NCBI GenBank assembly: GCA_900316565.1
Contig: ONDK01000008.1
Coordinates: forward strand, 1-58,133
DNA length: 58,133 nucleotides
Direction: 5' to 3'
From: an uncultured Prevotella sp.
Lineage (GTDB): Bacteria > Bacteroidota > Bacteroidia > Bacteroidales > Bacteroidaceae
The notes under the pieces were generated by a model. The model searched no databases, had not been told where the DNA came from, and saw only the letters and a program-made list of their open reading frames with translations. Of the stretch, positions 24,401 to 32,405 are shown in pieces. A program made the translations under genes and the position numbers. Position 1 is the stretch's first letter; every line of letters begins with the position of its first letter.

Positions 24401-25318
24401 AACCGCCACGATGTCGGCCATGGTGCCGTCTTCTCCGTCGTCATTCCTCTTGGCAACGGTCATCTAAAGCCTGAGGAGATTGTTACCGGCGAGGAGCAGC
24501 ATGCGGCTGTCCTACACCACAAGAATGCCCCAAGCAAGAATTACCGTGTGCTTATCGTCGACGATGACCGTGAGATAGCACTTTATATTAACAATGAGCT
24601 GTCGCAGTGGTATCGCTTCGATTACAGTTCGAACGGCCGCGATGCACTGAAGAAGCTCCTCACTGAGAGCTACGACCTTGTCATCTCTGACGTGAAAATG
24701 CCGGAGATGGACGGTATAACACTGTTGAAGAAGGTGAAGTCGAATTCGAACATCAGCGACATCCCTGTTATTCTTCTCACCTCGAAGGCTAATGTTCAGG
24801 ACCGTCTGGAAGGTTTGAAGAAAGGTGCTGACGCCTTTCTCGCCAAGCCTTTCAGTATGGATGAACTGCATGTAACTATTGATAACCTTGTTGACAACGT
24901 ACGTCGTCTTCGCGGAAAGTTCTCCGGTGCTCAGGAACAGAAAGACAGACTTACCGCTGTTAAGGTTAAAGGCAATGATGAGGCACTCATGGAACGTGTT
25001 ATGCGTGAGATAAATGCTCATCTGTCAGAGCCCGACTTCAATGTGGAATCGCTAACCAAGGATGTAGGTATAAGCCGTGCGCAACTACATCGTAAGATGA
25101 AGGAGATTACCGGTATCTCTACTGGTGAGTTTATAAGGAACCTTCGCCTTGAGCAGGCCGCCCGCCTTATCTCTGAGGGGAATATAAATATCACTCAGGT
25201 GGCCTTTGCCGTGGGCTTCAATAATCAGACGCATTTCTCGACGGTTTTCAAGAAGCACTACGGGATGACTCCAACAGAGTACAGCGAGCTTGCCCGGAAG
25301 CATCCGGCCAAGCAATAA
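21428..25318 (+). CDS. Hybrid two-component system regulator of the xylan locus
   Basis: One polypeptide (1296 aa from the ATG at 21428) holds a complete signalling pathway. After a short N-terminal hydrophobic anchor come about 14 beta-propeller repeats (repeated IWVGTEYGL-, LWIGSAKGL-, LWIGCYRKGL-type strands), a Y_Y_Y domain (about 640-745) and a transmembrane helix (about 755-775). The cytoplasmic part has a histidine kinase with H794 in ATHDIKSPLT, an ATPase domain with NLLSNAIKYT, DTGIGL and GTGIGL, a receiver with D1088 in ISDVKMPEMDG, and an AraC-type helix-turn-helix (about 1190-1290). The periplasmic part should bind a xylan oligosaccharide. It lies between the two arms and is the obvious activator of both. 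Confidence 0.95.
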   Translation: MNHRKIFLFLPLLAVLSLLAYAGIGHLFTSGKLSSSLINCVVQDRYGYIWVGTEYGLNKFDGYHFTTYLHDDNDSTSITDNTITDFLVDSRGRLWIGSAKGLMRYDYGNNNFVRYPVPGGRRMRIYSIIESRSGEILVGSAGFGLYSIGKDAQKMVYEKQYSRRDSDNFFTHIYEDRRGDLWQSSHESVFTCYRHQRGKVVPFDFHSPVGAPVDFRQTDASHLLIVCMGGVLTYDYSTGQVSDAGYDLGPYRDKVTINTASMDHSGNLYLGTSECGVLVAQRGSKTFKPYQQPASSHFDLSASYVRDIMEDKDHNLWIGCYRKGLYLINDERVAFTSWTFSDQDYSIGSSVSSLALGDKGTTWCTVQNSGVFQFDANGKILSHPNSPSGTSLIYRDRQGHYWAGTGNGLFSYNPSTGAYEKKVGYSGDGTYCIADNGSGVLYISVYSKGLYTYDVATGAVHRYSMTDSGTRGRLCNDWIRSMIIDHKGLLWIGTSNGVSCMDTRTCSFRPFKWDYQLYNIQANHLCEDSLGNIIIGTDDGLYLYNRKTGATYPFPNSDVLKGKQVNGIVADETGDVWVSTTHGIWQYDHRNHRFIGHVSGNGLVTSEYAQGSVLHYPDGRIAFGTGEGITSFYPDVVRSSRPSMGEVHLTNFLVDGKSLNSLTDEFSVPYSENTFTLEFSLLNYKNTDNIIFAYRINGSDWAFTNEGINSIPFTKLEPGKYVIDVRAYENGMLSGRTKTITVTVRHPWYSSTFAIFLYIIIICSLCYFFFRSYLRRKRTELEESKMRFLIDATHDIKSPLTLIMGPLKKLKENIPQNEENQRNIQTIERNAHRLLILVNQILDQRKIDKNQMHLHCRETEMVGFVKNICNLYSSAAEDRDIKLNFVPSVSEVRAWVDTTNFDKVVSNLLSNAIKYTFNDGTVDVIVDSDGNNFRLEVMDTGIGLKKMDTERIFERFYRGQGTEGVHIEGTGIGLNLCRNIVKMHGGRISAENRHDVGHGAVFSVVIPLGNGHLKPEEIVTGEEQHAAVLHHKNAPSKNYRVLIVDDDREIALYINNELSQWYRFDYSSNGRDALKKLLTESYDLVISDVKMPEMDGITLLKKVKSNSNISDIPVILLTSKANVQDRLEGLKKGADAFLAKPFSMDELHVTIDNLVDNVRRLRGKFSGAQEQKDRLTAVKVKGNDEALMERVMREINAHLSEPDFNVESLTKDVGISRAQLHRKMKEITGISTGEFIRNLRLEQAARLISEGNINITQVAFAVGFNNQTHFSTVFKKHYGMTPTEYSELARKHPAKQ

Positions 25319-25393
25319 CGCGCAAAACTTCCATAAGGCTTTTCTTATGCCAGGAGAGTAAAATAAAATTTAGACAACCATACATAGTACATT

Positions 25394-27301
25394 ATGAGAC
25401 GCAATCTTACCACGTTCCTTATCACAATTTTCTGTCTTGCTGCCTACTGTACTGACGGTCATACCTTATGGTTTGGCGATTTCCTCGACTTCAATCCCCG
25501 TCAGATGGAAATCTACTGGACTGCCGATTCTTTTTCCTTCGCCGTAGACAAGACCCTTTCGCATGATGGTTATACCATACACGGAAAAACGGTGAGGGCG
25601 GGAAGTAACATAGGTCTGCTTTATGCCCAATATGAGTTGATGAGGCAGAAGAAAACTGGTCATTTTCATGATACAACGTCGGAGCCTTCATTTAAGTACC
25701 GTGTGCTCGACCACTGGGACAACCTGGATGGCACCATTGAGCGTGGTTATGCCGGTAGAAGTATTTTCTGGGCCACAGGACTCAGTAGAAAGCAGTGGCT
25801 TGACCGCATAGAGGAATATGCCCGTGCTGATGCCTCTGTGGGAATAAACGGAGCTGTGCTCAATAATGTCAATGCCTCTCCCAACGTCCTTACTGCCGTT
25901 TACCTCGACTCCGTAAGGATGATAGCCGATGTACTGCGCCCCTATGGTGTGCGTGTCTATCTGTCTGTGAACTTCGCATCACCCAAAGTACTAGGGGCAA
26001 CGAAGACCGCCGACCCTTTTGATGCGTTGGTCGTGGCTTGGTGGAGTCGTAAAGTCAAAGAGATATATGCGAAGATTCCTGATTTCGGCGGGTTCCTTGT
26101 CAAAGCCAATTCCGAAGGACAGCCTGGTCCTTTCGACTATGGTCGCAGTCATGCTGATGGAGCCAATATGCTTGCGGCGGCTTTAAAGCCCTTCGGCGGT
26201 ATCGTTATGTGGAGAAGTTTCGTCTATGGAGCTGGCCATAAGGGTGAGGACCGTGTCAAACAGGCCGTTTCGGAGTTCAAGGACCTGGATGGGAAGTTTG
26301 CAGATAATGTTGTACTGCAGAGTAAGAACGGGCCGCTCGACTTCCAGCCGCGCGAGCCCTACGCTCCCATCTTCGACAATATGCCGAAGACCACGCAGTG
26401 GGTGGAGCTTCAGGTTACGCAGGAGTATACCGGCCAATCACGGCATTTAGTCTATCTAGCGCCGATGTGGAAGGAGTTCTTTTCCTTCGTGAGTCCGAAT
26501 AGGCTGAGAGGAGTGGCTGGTGTCAGCAATGTTGGTAATACTGGCAACTGGTGCGGACATCCGTTCTCGGCAGCAAACTGGTATGCCTTTGGCCGACTGG
26601 CATGGAGCCCGGAACTGTCTTCACGGGAGATAGCGCAAGAATGGTTGCTCATGACCTTCGAGGAGAGTGCGAACCGTTATTTCCTCAACTCCATGACATC
26701 GGTCATGGAACGCTCGCGAGAGATGTGTGTCGACTATATGATGCCGTTGGGACTGCACCATATCTTCAAGTTTGATCATCACTATGGGCCGGAACCTGAT
26801 GGCTATCGTCCCGATTACCCTCTGGAGTGGTGCCCGGTCTATTACCACAAGGCCGACAGCATTGGCGTCGGCTTCGACAGAACCACGGACGGCAGCGATG
26901 CTGTGAGTCAGTACCGTGAGCCTTACCGCTCGGAATACAACAGTCTGAAGACCTGCCCTGAGCAGTATCTGTTATGGTTCCACCATGTGCCCTGGACTTA
27001 CAGGATGAAGAACGGAAAGACTCTCTGGCAGAATCTCTGTGCGCATTATGAGCGTGGTGTTACTATGGTGGAGACGACGGTCTTTTCTTGGAAACTAATG
27101 CACTCGCTCTTTACCGATAATGGCGACGAAGAACGGTGGCGCCAGGTGGAAAGTCTGCTTATGGAGCAGCTCGGAAATGCAACGGAATGGAAGGACGTGT
27201 GCCTGACATATTTCCAACAGTTCAGCCGTATGCCTGTAGAAGTGTCGGGGACATCGCATGAGCCAGACATTGCCGTGGGCCTTCAGAACGGGGTACGTTG
27301 A
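25394..27301 (+). CDS. GH67 alpha-glucuronidase
   Basis: Removes (4-O-methyl-)glucuronic acid from the non-reducing end of xylo-oligosaccharides. It is 635 aa with a signal peptide (first about 22 aa). The GH67 signatures are present: WDNLDGTIERGYAG, LNNVNA and GGFLVKANSEGQPGP with the acid E241. The pair D316 (PLDFQPREP) and E344 (VTQEYTG) forms the dual general base; their spacing of 28 equals that in characterised family members. Probably periplasmic. It starts 75 nt after the HTCS gene; no consensus promoter is visible in the gap, so read-through from the regulator gene is likely. Confidence 0.95.
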   Translation: MRRNLTTFLITIFCLAAYCTDGHTLWFGDFLDFNPRQMEIYWTADSFSFAVDKTLSHDGYTIHGKTVRAGSNIGLLYAQYELMRQKKTGHFHDTTSEPSFKYRVLDHWDNLDGTIERGYAGRSIFWATGLSRKQWLDRIEEYARADASVGINGAVLNNVNASPNVLTAVYLDSVRMIADVLRPYGVRVYLSVNFASPKVLGATKTADPFDALVVAWWSRKVKEIYAKIPDFGGFLVKANSEGQPGPFDYGRSHADGANMLAAALKPFGGIVMWRSFVYGAGHKGEDRVKQAVSEFKDLDGKFADNVVLQSKNGPLDFQPREPYAPIFDNMPKTTQWVELQVTQEYTGQSRHLVYLAPMWKEFFSFVSPNRLRGVAGVSNVGNTGNWCGHPFSAANWYAFGRLAWSPELSSREIAQEWLLMTFEESANRYFLNSMTSVMERSREMCVDYMMPLGLHHIFKFDHHYGPEPDGYRPDYPLEWCPVYYHKADSIGVGFDRTTDGSDAVSQYREPYRSEYNSLKTCPEQYLLWFHHVPWTYRMKNGKTLWQNLCAHYERGVTMVETTVFSWKLMHSLFTDNGDEERWRQVESLLMEQLGNATEWKDVCLTYFQQFSRMPVEVSGTSHEPDIAVGLQNGVR

Positions 27302-27338
27302 CGATACTTTTGCTCTTAAATTAAAATTATAATACACC

Positions 27339-28994
27339 ATGTTGACCATTAAACGAATCTTTCTGTGCCTGATATTGATAGCGTGTCAACTCACTCTTGT
27401 CCGAAATGCCTATGCTCAAGTCGTCATTGACAGTAAAGCCAGTCCACGATGTCTGAAGGTCGGCGGTAAGCCGATGCTTATGCTCGGCGGTGAACTGAGC
27501 AACTCGGCGGCGACGTGTAAAGCCGATATCGACAGTGTGCTGCCACGTATGGCGGCACTGGGACTTAACACCGTGCTTGTCCCGGCGCAGTGGGATTTGA
27601 TAGAACCGAAGGAAGGACAGTTCGACTTCTCTCTTATCGACGAGACCATTGACGTGGCACGTCAGAACGGACTGAAGATAGTGTTTCTCTGGTTCGGAGC
27701 CTGGAAAAATTCCATGAGCTGCTATGCCCCTTTATGGTTTAAACGCGACACGAAACGGTTCCCACGAGCCACCACAGAGGCTGGAAAGCCACTTGAGATA
27801 GCGAGCGCTTTCTCAGAGAATGTGTTTGAGGCCGACAAGAGAGCGTTTGTTTCTCTCCTCAACCACATCGCCGCTCGTGACTCCAAGGAACATACTGTCG
27901 TCATGATTCAGGTGGAGAACGAGATTGGTATGCTCGAGAGTGCCCGCGACCATTCCTCTTTGGCGGAGAAGGCGTATCACAGTGGGCAGTGGAGAAAGTT
28001 TCTCCACGTCATCAATATAGATAAACGCGACAGCCGCTTTGTCGATGAGGTGTTCCAAGCCTACTATAATGCGAGGTATGTGGAGCGTCTGGCAATAGAA
28101 GGAAAGAAGGTGCTGGACGTGCCGTTCTATGTCAATGCAGCCCTCAACAGTCGTGGACGCAAGCCGGGAGAGTATCCGTCGGCAGGGCCTTTGGCCCATC
28201 TGTTCCCTATATGGAAATCGGTTGCTCCGCATATATCCCTGTGCGCGCCCGATATCTATGATACCGGCTTCAAAGGATGGGTAGCACAGTATGCCACCAG
28301 TAATAATATCTTGTTCGTCCCGGAGTCACGTTGCTGTGTGAATTCCGGTGTGAGGGCTCTTTACACCTTTGGGGAACATCAAGCCGTGGGCTTCAGTCCG
28401 TTTGCTATAGACCAGTCACCGGAGACGGATACGTGGCATGTACGTAAGGCCTATGGCCTGATGCGGCAGTTGTCGGACTTGTTTTATAAAGGCGCCTGTG
28501 CCGGGCGACTTAGGACATGGGGACTCCTTCTTTCTCAGGGCGACAAGGAGAGAATTATCTTTGACGGCGACAAGGTTCTCACGTGCCGACATTATTTCAC
28601 GTTACCGTGGGATCCCCGTGCCACAAACGGCGAGCCATGGCAAGAGGGTGGGGCGGTAGTCGTGCGCTTGGCCGACGACGAGTATCTTATAGCCGGTAGT
28701 GGTGTGGTGGTGTCTTTTCAAACCGTGGAAGAGAAACAGCAGGAAGAAAGCGTCAGTATCGGTGAGGACGGATTTGCCGTTTCCGATGCTGGCAGCAAAG
28801 AAAAGAGTGTCATCAGCCGGACCTTCTCCGGCCATCGCGTTGGCATTGGCTATGTTGATGAGGTCAGTATTGATGCTTCCGGAGTCATGAAGTATGTCCG
28901 TCGGGAGAATGGCGACCAGAATCACCAAGGTCGTCATGCGCGTATTCCTGTCGGAGAATACAAGCTTCTGCATGTAAAGCTTTATAAATACTGA
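27339..28994 (+). CDS. GH35-type glycosidase with DUF5597-like C-terminal domain
   Basis: A 551-aa secreted protein (signal ends near NAYAQ). Residues of about 30-380 are a GH35 TIM barrel: the acid/base E195 in IQVENEIG and the nucleophile E329 in FVPESRCC are in place. The C-terminal part (about 400-545) is beta-rich and similar to the DUF5597 module that follows this clade of GH35. It is classed with beta-galactosidases, and in a xylan locus it could remove galactose decorations. The exact sugar is uncertain. It follows GH67 by 37 nt and precedes the susC promoter. Confidence 0.85.
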   Translation: MLTIKRIFLCLILIACQLTLVRNAYAQVVIDSKASPRCLKVGGKPMLMLGGELSNSAATCKADIDSVLPRMAALGLNTVLVPAQWDLIEPKEGQFDFSLIDETIDVARQNGLKIVFLWFGAWKNSMSCYAPLWFKRDTKRFPRATTEAGKPLEIASAFSENVFEADKRAFVSLLNHIAARDSKEHTVVMIQVENEIGMLESARDHSSLAEKAYHSGQWRKFLHVINIDKRDSRFVDEVFQAYYNARYVERLAIEGKKVLDVPFYVNAALNSRGRKPGEYPSAGPLAHLFPIWKSVAPHISLCAPDIYDTGFKGWVAQYATSNNILFVPESRCCVNSGVRALYTFGEHQAVGFSPFAIDQSPETDTWHVRKAYGLMRQLSDLFYKGACAGRLRTWGLLLSQGDKERIIFDGDKVLTCRHYFTLPWDPRATNGEPWQEGGAVVVRLADDEYLIAGSGVVVSFQTVEEKQQEESVSIGEDGFAVSDAGSKEKSVISRTFSGHRVGIGYVDEVSIDASGVMKYVRRENGDQNHQGRHARIPVGEYKLLHVKLYKY

Positions 28995-29035
28995 TATAAC
29001 GGCCTTGCTGATACGAAAGGAAACATTTCTACCAT

Positions 29036-29046
29036 ATCGTTGCAAC
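29036..29046. promoter_or_regulatory. Candidate HTCS operator, right arm
   Basis: ATCGTTGCAAC, containing the perfect palindrome GTTGCAAC (29039-29046). It takes the place of a -33 element upstream of the susC -7 box and matches the site in the left arm. Confidence 0.45.
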
Positions 29047-29077
29047 AAATATTAACGATGAAATGAAATATATTCTC

Positions 29078-29093
29078 TATATTTGCAAACGTA
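29078..29093. promoter_or_regulatory. susC -7 box abutting an opposite-strand -7 box
   Basis: TATATTTG (29078-29085) is a TAnnTTTG box for susC with no TTTG at -33. Immediately adjacent, CAAACGTA (29086-29093) is a perfect box for the opposite strand, so the 16 nt form TAnnTTTG-CAAAnnTA. The reverse box also lacks a -33 match. Its use is uncertain; it could drive an antisense RNA into the GH35 3' end, or be part of an operator. Confidence 0.5.
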
Positions 29094-29239
29094 ATCAATC
29101 AACTTAGAACCTAACTTAACGTCAACTGAAACATGGAGAAAATAAGAAATGTAATCGCATGATGCACTACAGATGTGGTGTGTCGTGTATCAAAAAAGTA
29201 ATAATACAAAATCTAATTTATAACTAAAAACTATCGTTT
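29092..29239 (+). promoter_or_regulatory. Long susC leader with a 9-codon open frame
   Basis: About 148 nt between the predicted start and the susC ATG. It contains the short frame MEKIRNVIA (29132-29161, ATG to TGA). Long leaders are common in Sus-type operons and can be targets of small RNAs. No strong hairpin was recognised. Confidence 0.4.
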
Positions 29240-32200
29240 ATGTATCTACAGTTCAAAAGGGCGGCTATAGCCCTGTGCTTGACCTTGTGCTGCTTCGTTG
29301 CAAACGCGCAGAAGACAGTGACGGGTAACGTGAAGGATGCTAACGGTGATCCGATGATTGGCATAACGGTGACGCTCGATGGAAAGCCGGTGGCCGTTAC
29401 TGACCTTGATGGTAACTTCACGGTCAACAATGCCAAGTCGACATCGGTGGTCAAACTGTCGTATGTCGGATATCTCGACCAGCAGTTCACTGTGGGCAAC
29501 AAAAGTCAGTTTAATATCGTGATGAAGGAAGACCCCAAGTCGCTTGAGGAAGTCGTCGTTGTCGGATACGGCACAATGAAACGCTCCGACCTCACCGGTG
29601 CCGTCGCTTCCGTCAGTGATGAGGCCATTGCCAAGTCGGTGCCTACGAGTATCGACCAGGTGCTTCAGGGCCGTGCGGCAGGTGTTCAGATACAGGCTAA
29701 TACGGGTACTCCGGGTGGCTCATCGACTATCCGTATCCGTGGCACCAATTCTCTGAATGCTACTTCACAGCCTATCTTCGTCATCGACGGCGTCATCATC
29801 GACTCGTCAGCCGGTGATAACGGCAACTCTAACCCTCTTGCTGATATCAACCCAAGCGATATCGTCAGCATGGATATCCTTAAGGATGCCTCGGCGACGG
29901 CTATCTACGGCTCGCGGGCATCCAACGGTGTCATCATGATTACCACAAAGCGTGGAAAGGCCGGTGATGCTACCGTTACCTATGACGGCTATGTGGGCTG
30001 GCAGACCATGCCGAAGACCCTCGACGTGATGAACCTTAAGGAGTATGCGCAGCATTACAACGACATTGCTGCGGCACAGATAAAGTCGGCAAGCAATACA
30101 TATGTCAGACCGGACCTTCTAGCCGGAGGTACCGATTGGCAGGATGAGCTCTTCCGTCATGCTCTTATGACCAGTCATAATGTCTCTGTTACAGGTGGCA
30201 CCGACAAGATAGCATATGCGCTGAGTGCCGGCTACCTCGACCAGGACGGTATAGCCATTGGCTCTGGGTATAAGCGTCAGACCCTCCGCGGCAATACCGA
30301 CGCACAGATAAAGAAATGGTTGAAAGGCGGCTTTACCTTCTCGCTTTCTGACAGCAGGCAGGAGACACATGCCAATGAGGGCAGCATCATTCTGACGGCA
30401 TTACGCTCGCAGCCTTCTGTTGCTGTGAGATCGGCTGACGGTACCTTCGACGGACCGGACGACCAGTGGATGCCTGACAACCCAGTGGCTCTGGCGGAGA
30501 TTACGCGTAACTATAATAAGAAGTTGAACTTCCGTGCCAACACTTATCTGGAGGCAACCATCATCAAGGGTCTTACCTACCGCACAGAGCTTTCGGCCGA
30601 ATACAATAATAATAAGTACTATTATTATATGCCGGATTACAGGTTCGGAGTGAAGACCAGCGACACGCGTACGTCAAGATGGACGGCCACCAACACGAAA
30701 TATTGGTCCTGGAGAAACATTGTCACCTACGCCAACACATTCGGAAAGCATACCATCAACGCAATGCTCGGACAGGAAATGAGCCATAACCATTATGAGA
30801 CGCAGCTTACCAGTGCTACGGGCTTCCCGTCGAACACGGCTACCGACCCGTCAGCTGGTAATAACGACAGCTCCACTCCTGTGGGATATCAGGACAACAG
30901 TTCTATCTTCTCTTACTTTGGAAGAGCGTTCTACAGCTATGATGACCGCTATCTGGCTACGTTCACCTTGCGCCGGGACGGTTCAAGCATGTTCGCCGAC
31001 GGCAACCGGTGGGGATGGTTCCCATCAGCCGCACTGGCATGGCGAGTGAGTGGTGAGAAGTTTATGCAGAACGTGAAGTGGATTAATAACCTCAAACTGC
31101 GTGCAGGTTGGGGTTCTACGGGAAACCAGAATGTAGAGCAGTGGGCTTATATGGCCCTGCTGACCACCTATCCAACATCATGGGGTGTGGGTGTGCTGAA
31201 CGGAAACAATGCCAATCCTGATTTGAAGTGGGAGACCACCAAGTCGTGGAACCTCGGATTTGACCTCAGCTTGCTCAACAACCGCGTGGATGTGGTCTTT
31301 GACTGGTATTACAAGAAAACCAATGACTTGCTGATGAGGCTCGACCTCCCTGCATTCTTGGGCTCTGGAGCCGGTTCCAACTATGGTGTAGCCGCCAACC
31401 CGTGGGGTAATGTCGGTAGCCTCCGCAACACCGGTATCGAGTTTACCATCAACAGCGTCAACATACAAAAGAAGAATTTCCAGTGGTCCACAAACTTTGT
31501 CTTCTCGCTGAACCGCAACAAGGTGCTGTCCTTGGATACTGAGACGGGAACTCTCCCGCGTGCCTTCCAGGTGGGCTCGGAGACGGCTACAGTCACTAAT
31601 ACTGTTGTCGGACAGCCGATAGCGCAGTTCTGGGGATATAAGGTCATAGGACGCTTCGACAAGCCGGAGGATTTCTACTATAAGGATGCGCAAGGTAACG
31701 TAAAACAGGTTGCTCTGCCTGAGGGTTGCTCCATAGGCAAGAACGGAACATGGCTCGGCGACTACCGCTTTGCCGACCTCAACAACGATGGTGTTATCGA
31801 TAACAAGGACCAGACGTTCATAGGCAACCCGGAGCCTAAGTTCACCTTCGGTCTTGGAAACACACTCTCATGGAAAGGGTGGGACTTCAGCTTCCAGTTT
31901 ACAGGCTCTTACGGCAACAAAATACTCAACTATAACCGTCGTCAGCTTGAAGTTACAGGCTCTACGAGCAACCTGCTGACGACTGCCCTCAACTATGCGA
32001 GAGTTGAGAAGATAGATGCCAACGGTCCTGACGACTTCCGTAACTATTATGTGTCCAACGCCTCGTCGACAAACATGCCACGCCTCTACACGGAAAGCTA
32101 CTCCAACCATAACAACCGTGTCAGTGATGCGTACATAGAGGACGGGTCTTACATCCGGCTTCAGAACATTTCGCTGGGATATACCTTCCCGAAGAAGTGG

Positions 32201-32389
32201 ATAGAGCATCTCTTCCTCACCAACGTGAAGTTGTATATGAACATTCAGAACGTCTTCACAATAACAAAATATGATGGCTATGATCCTGAGGTGGGCTCTC
32301 TCTGGGGCGATGCCTTGAAGAACGGCATAGACTACAACCGCTATCCTTCTCCAAGAATCTACACCTTCGGCATCAATGTTTCTTTCTAA
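29240..32389 (+). CDS. SusC-like TonB-dependent outer-membrane transporter for xylan fragments
   Basis: 1049 aa with a signal peptide ending near FVANAQ. A carboxypeptidase-regulatory-like domain (about 27-100, VTGNVKDANGDPMIGITVTL) is followed by the TonB-box region LEEVVVVGYG, the plug domain (about 115-230, with IRGTNSLNATSQPIFVIDGV) and a 22-strand beta-barrel ending in the aromatic FGINVSF. It would import oligosaccharides delivered by the SusD partner, using TonB energy. It starts only 16 nt before susD. It fits the Xus transporters of Prevotella and Bacteroides xylan loci. Confidence 0.96.
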   Translation: MYLQFKRAAIALCLTLCCFVANAQKTVTGNVKDANGDPMIGITVTLDGKPVAVTDLDGNFTVNNAKSTSVVKLSYVGYLDQQFTVGNKSQFNIVMKEDPKSLEEVVVVGYGTMKRSDLTGAVASVSDEAIAKSVPTSIDQVLQGRAAGVQIQANTGTPGGSSTIRIRGTNSLNATSQPIFVIDGVIIDSSAGDNGNSNPLADINPSDIVSMDILKDASATAIYGSRASNGVIMITTKRGKAGDATVTYDGYVGWQTMPKTLDVMNLKEYAQHYNDIAAAQIKSASNTYVRPDLLAGGTDWQDELFRHALMTSHNVSVTGGTDKIAYALSAGYLDQDGIAIGSGYKRQTLRGNTDAQIKKWLKGGFTFSLSDSRQETHANEGSIILTALRSQPSVAVRSADGTFDGPDDQWMPDNPVALAEITRNYNKKLNFRANTYLEATIIKGLTYRTELSAEYNNNKYYYYMPDYRFGVKTSDTRTSRWTATNTKYWSWRNIVTYANTFGKHTINAMLGQEMSHNHYETQLTSATGFPSNTATDPSAGNNDSSTPVGYQDNSSIFSYFGRAFYSYDDRYLATFTLRRDGSSMFADGNRWGWFPSAALAWRVSGEKFMQNVKWINNLKLRAGWGSTGNQNVEQWAYMALLTTYPTSWGVGVLNGNNANPDLKWETTKSWNLGFDLSLLNNRVDVVFDWYYKKTNDLLMRLDLPAFLGSGAGSNYGVAANPWGNVGSLRNTGIEFTINSVNIQKKNFQWSTNFVFSLNRNKVLSLDTETGTLPRAFQVGSETATVTNTVVGQPIAQFWGYKVIGRFDKPEDFYYKDAQGNVKQVALPEGCSIGKNGTWLGDYRFADLNNDGVIDNKDQTFIGNPEPKFTFGLGNTLSWKGWDFSFQFTGSYGNKILNYNRRQLEVTGSTSNLLTTALNYARVEKIDANGPDDFRNYYVSNASSTNMPRLYTESYSNHNNRVSDAYIEDGSYIRLQNISLGYTFPKKWIEHLFLTNVKLYMNIQNVFTITKYDGYDPEVGSLWGDALKNGIDYNRYPSPRIYTFGINVSF

Positions 32390-32405
32390 CTCAAGACTTG
32401 CAGAT

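Noticed and set aside
23696-24463. 255-aa open frame opposite the HTCS kinase domain
   Set aside because: It is antisense to highly conserved kinase motifs and has no start signal or domain.
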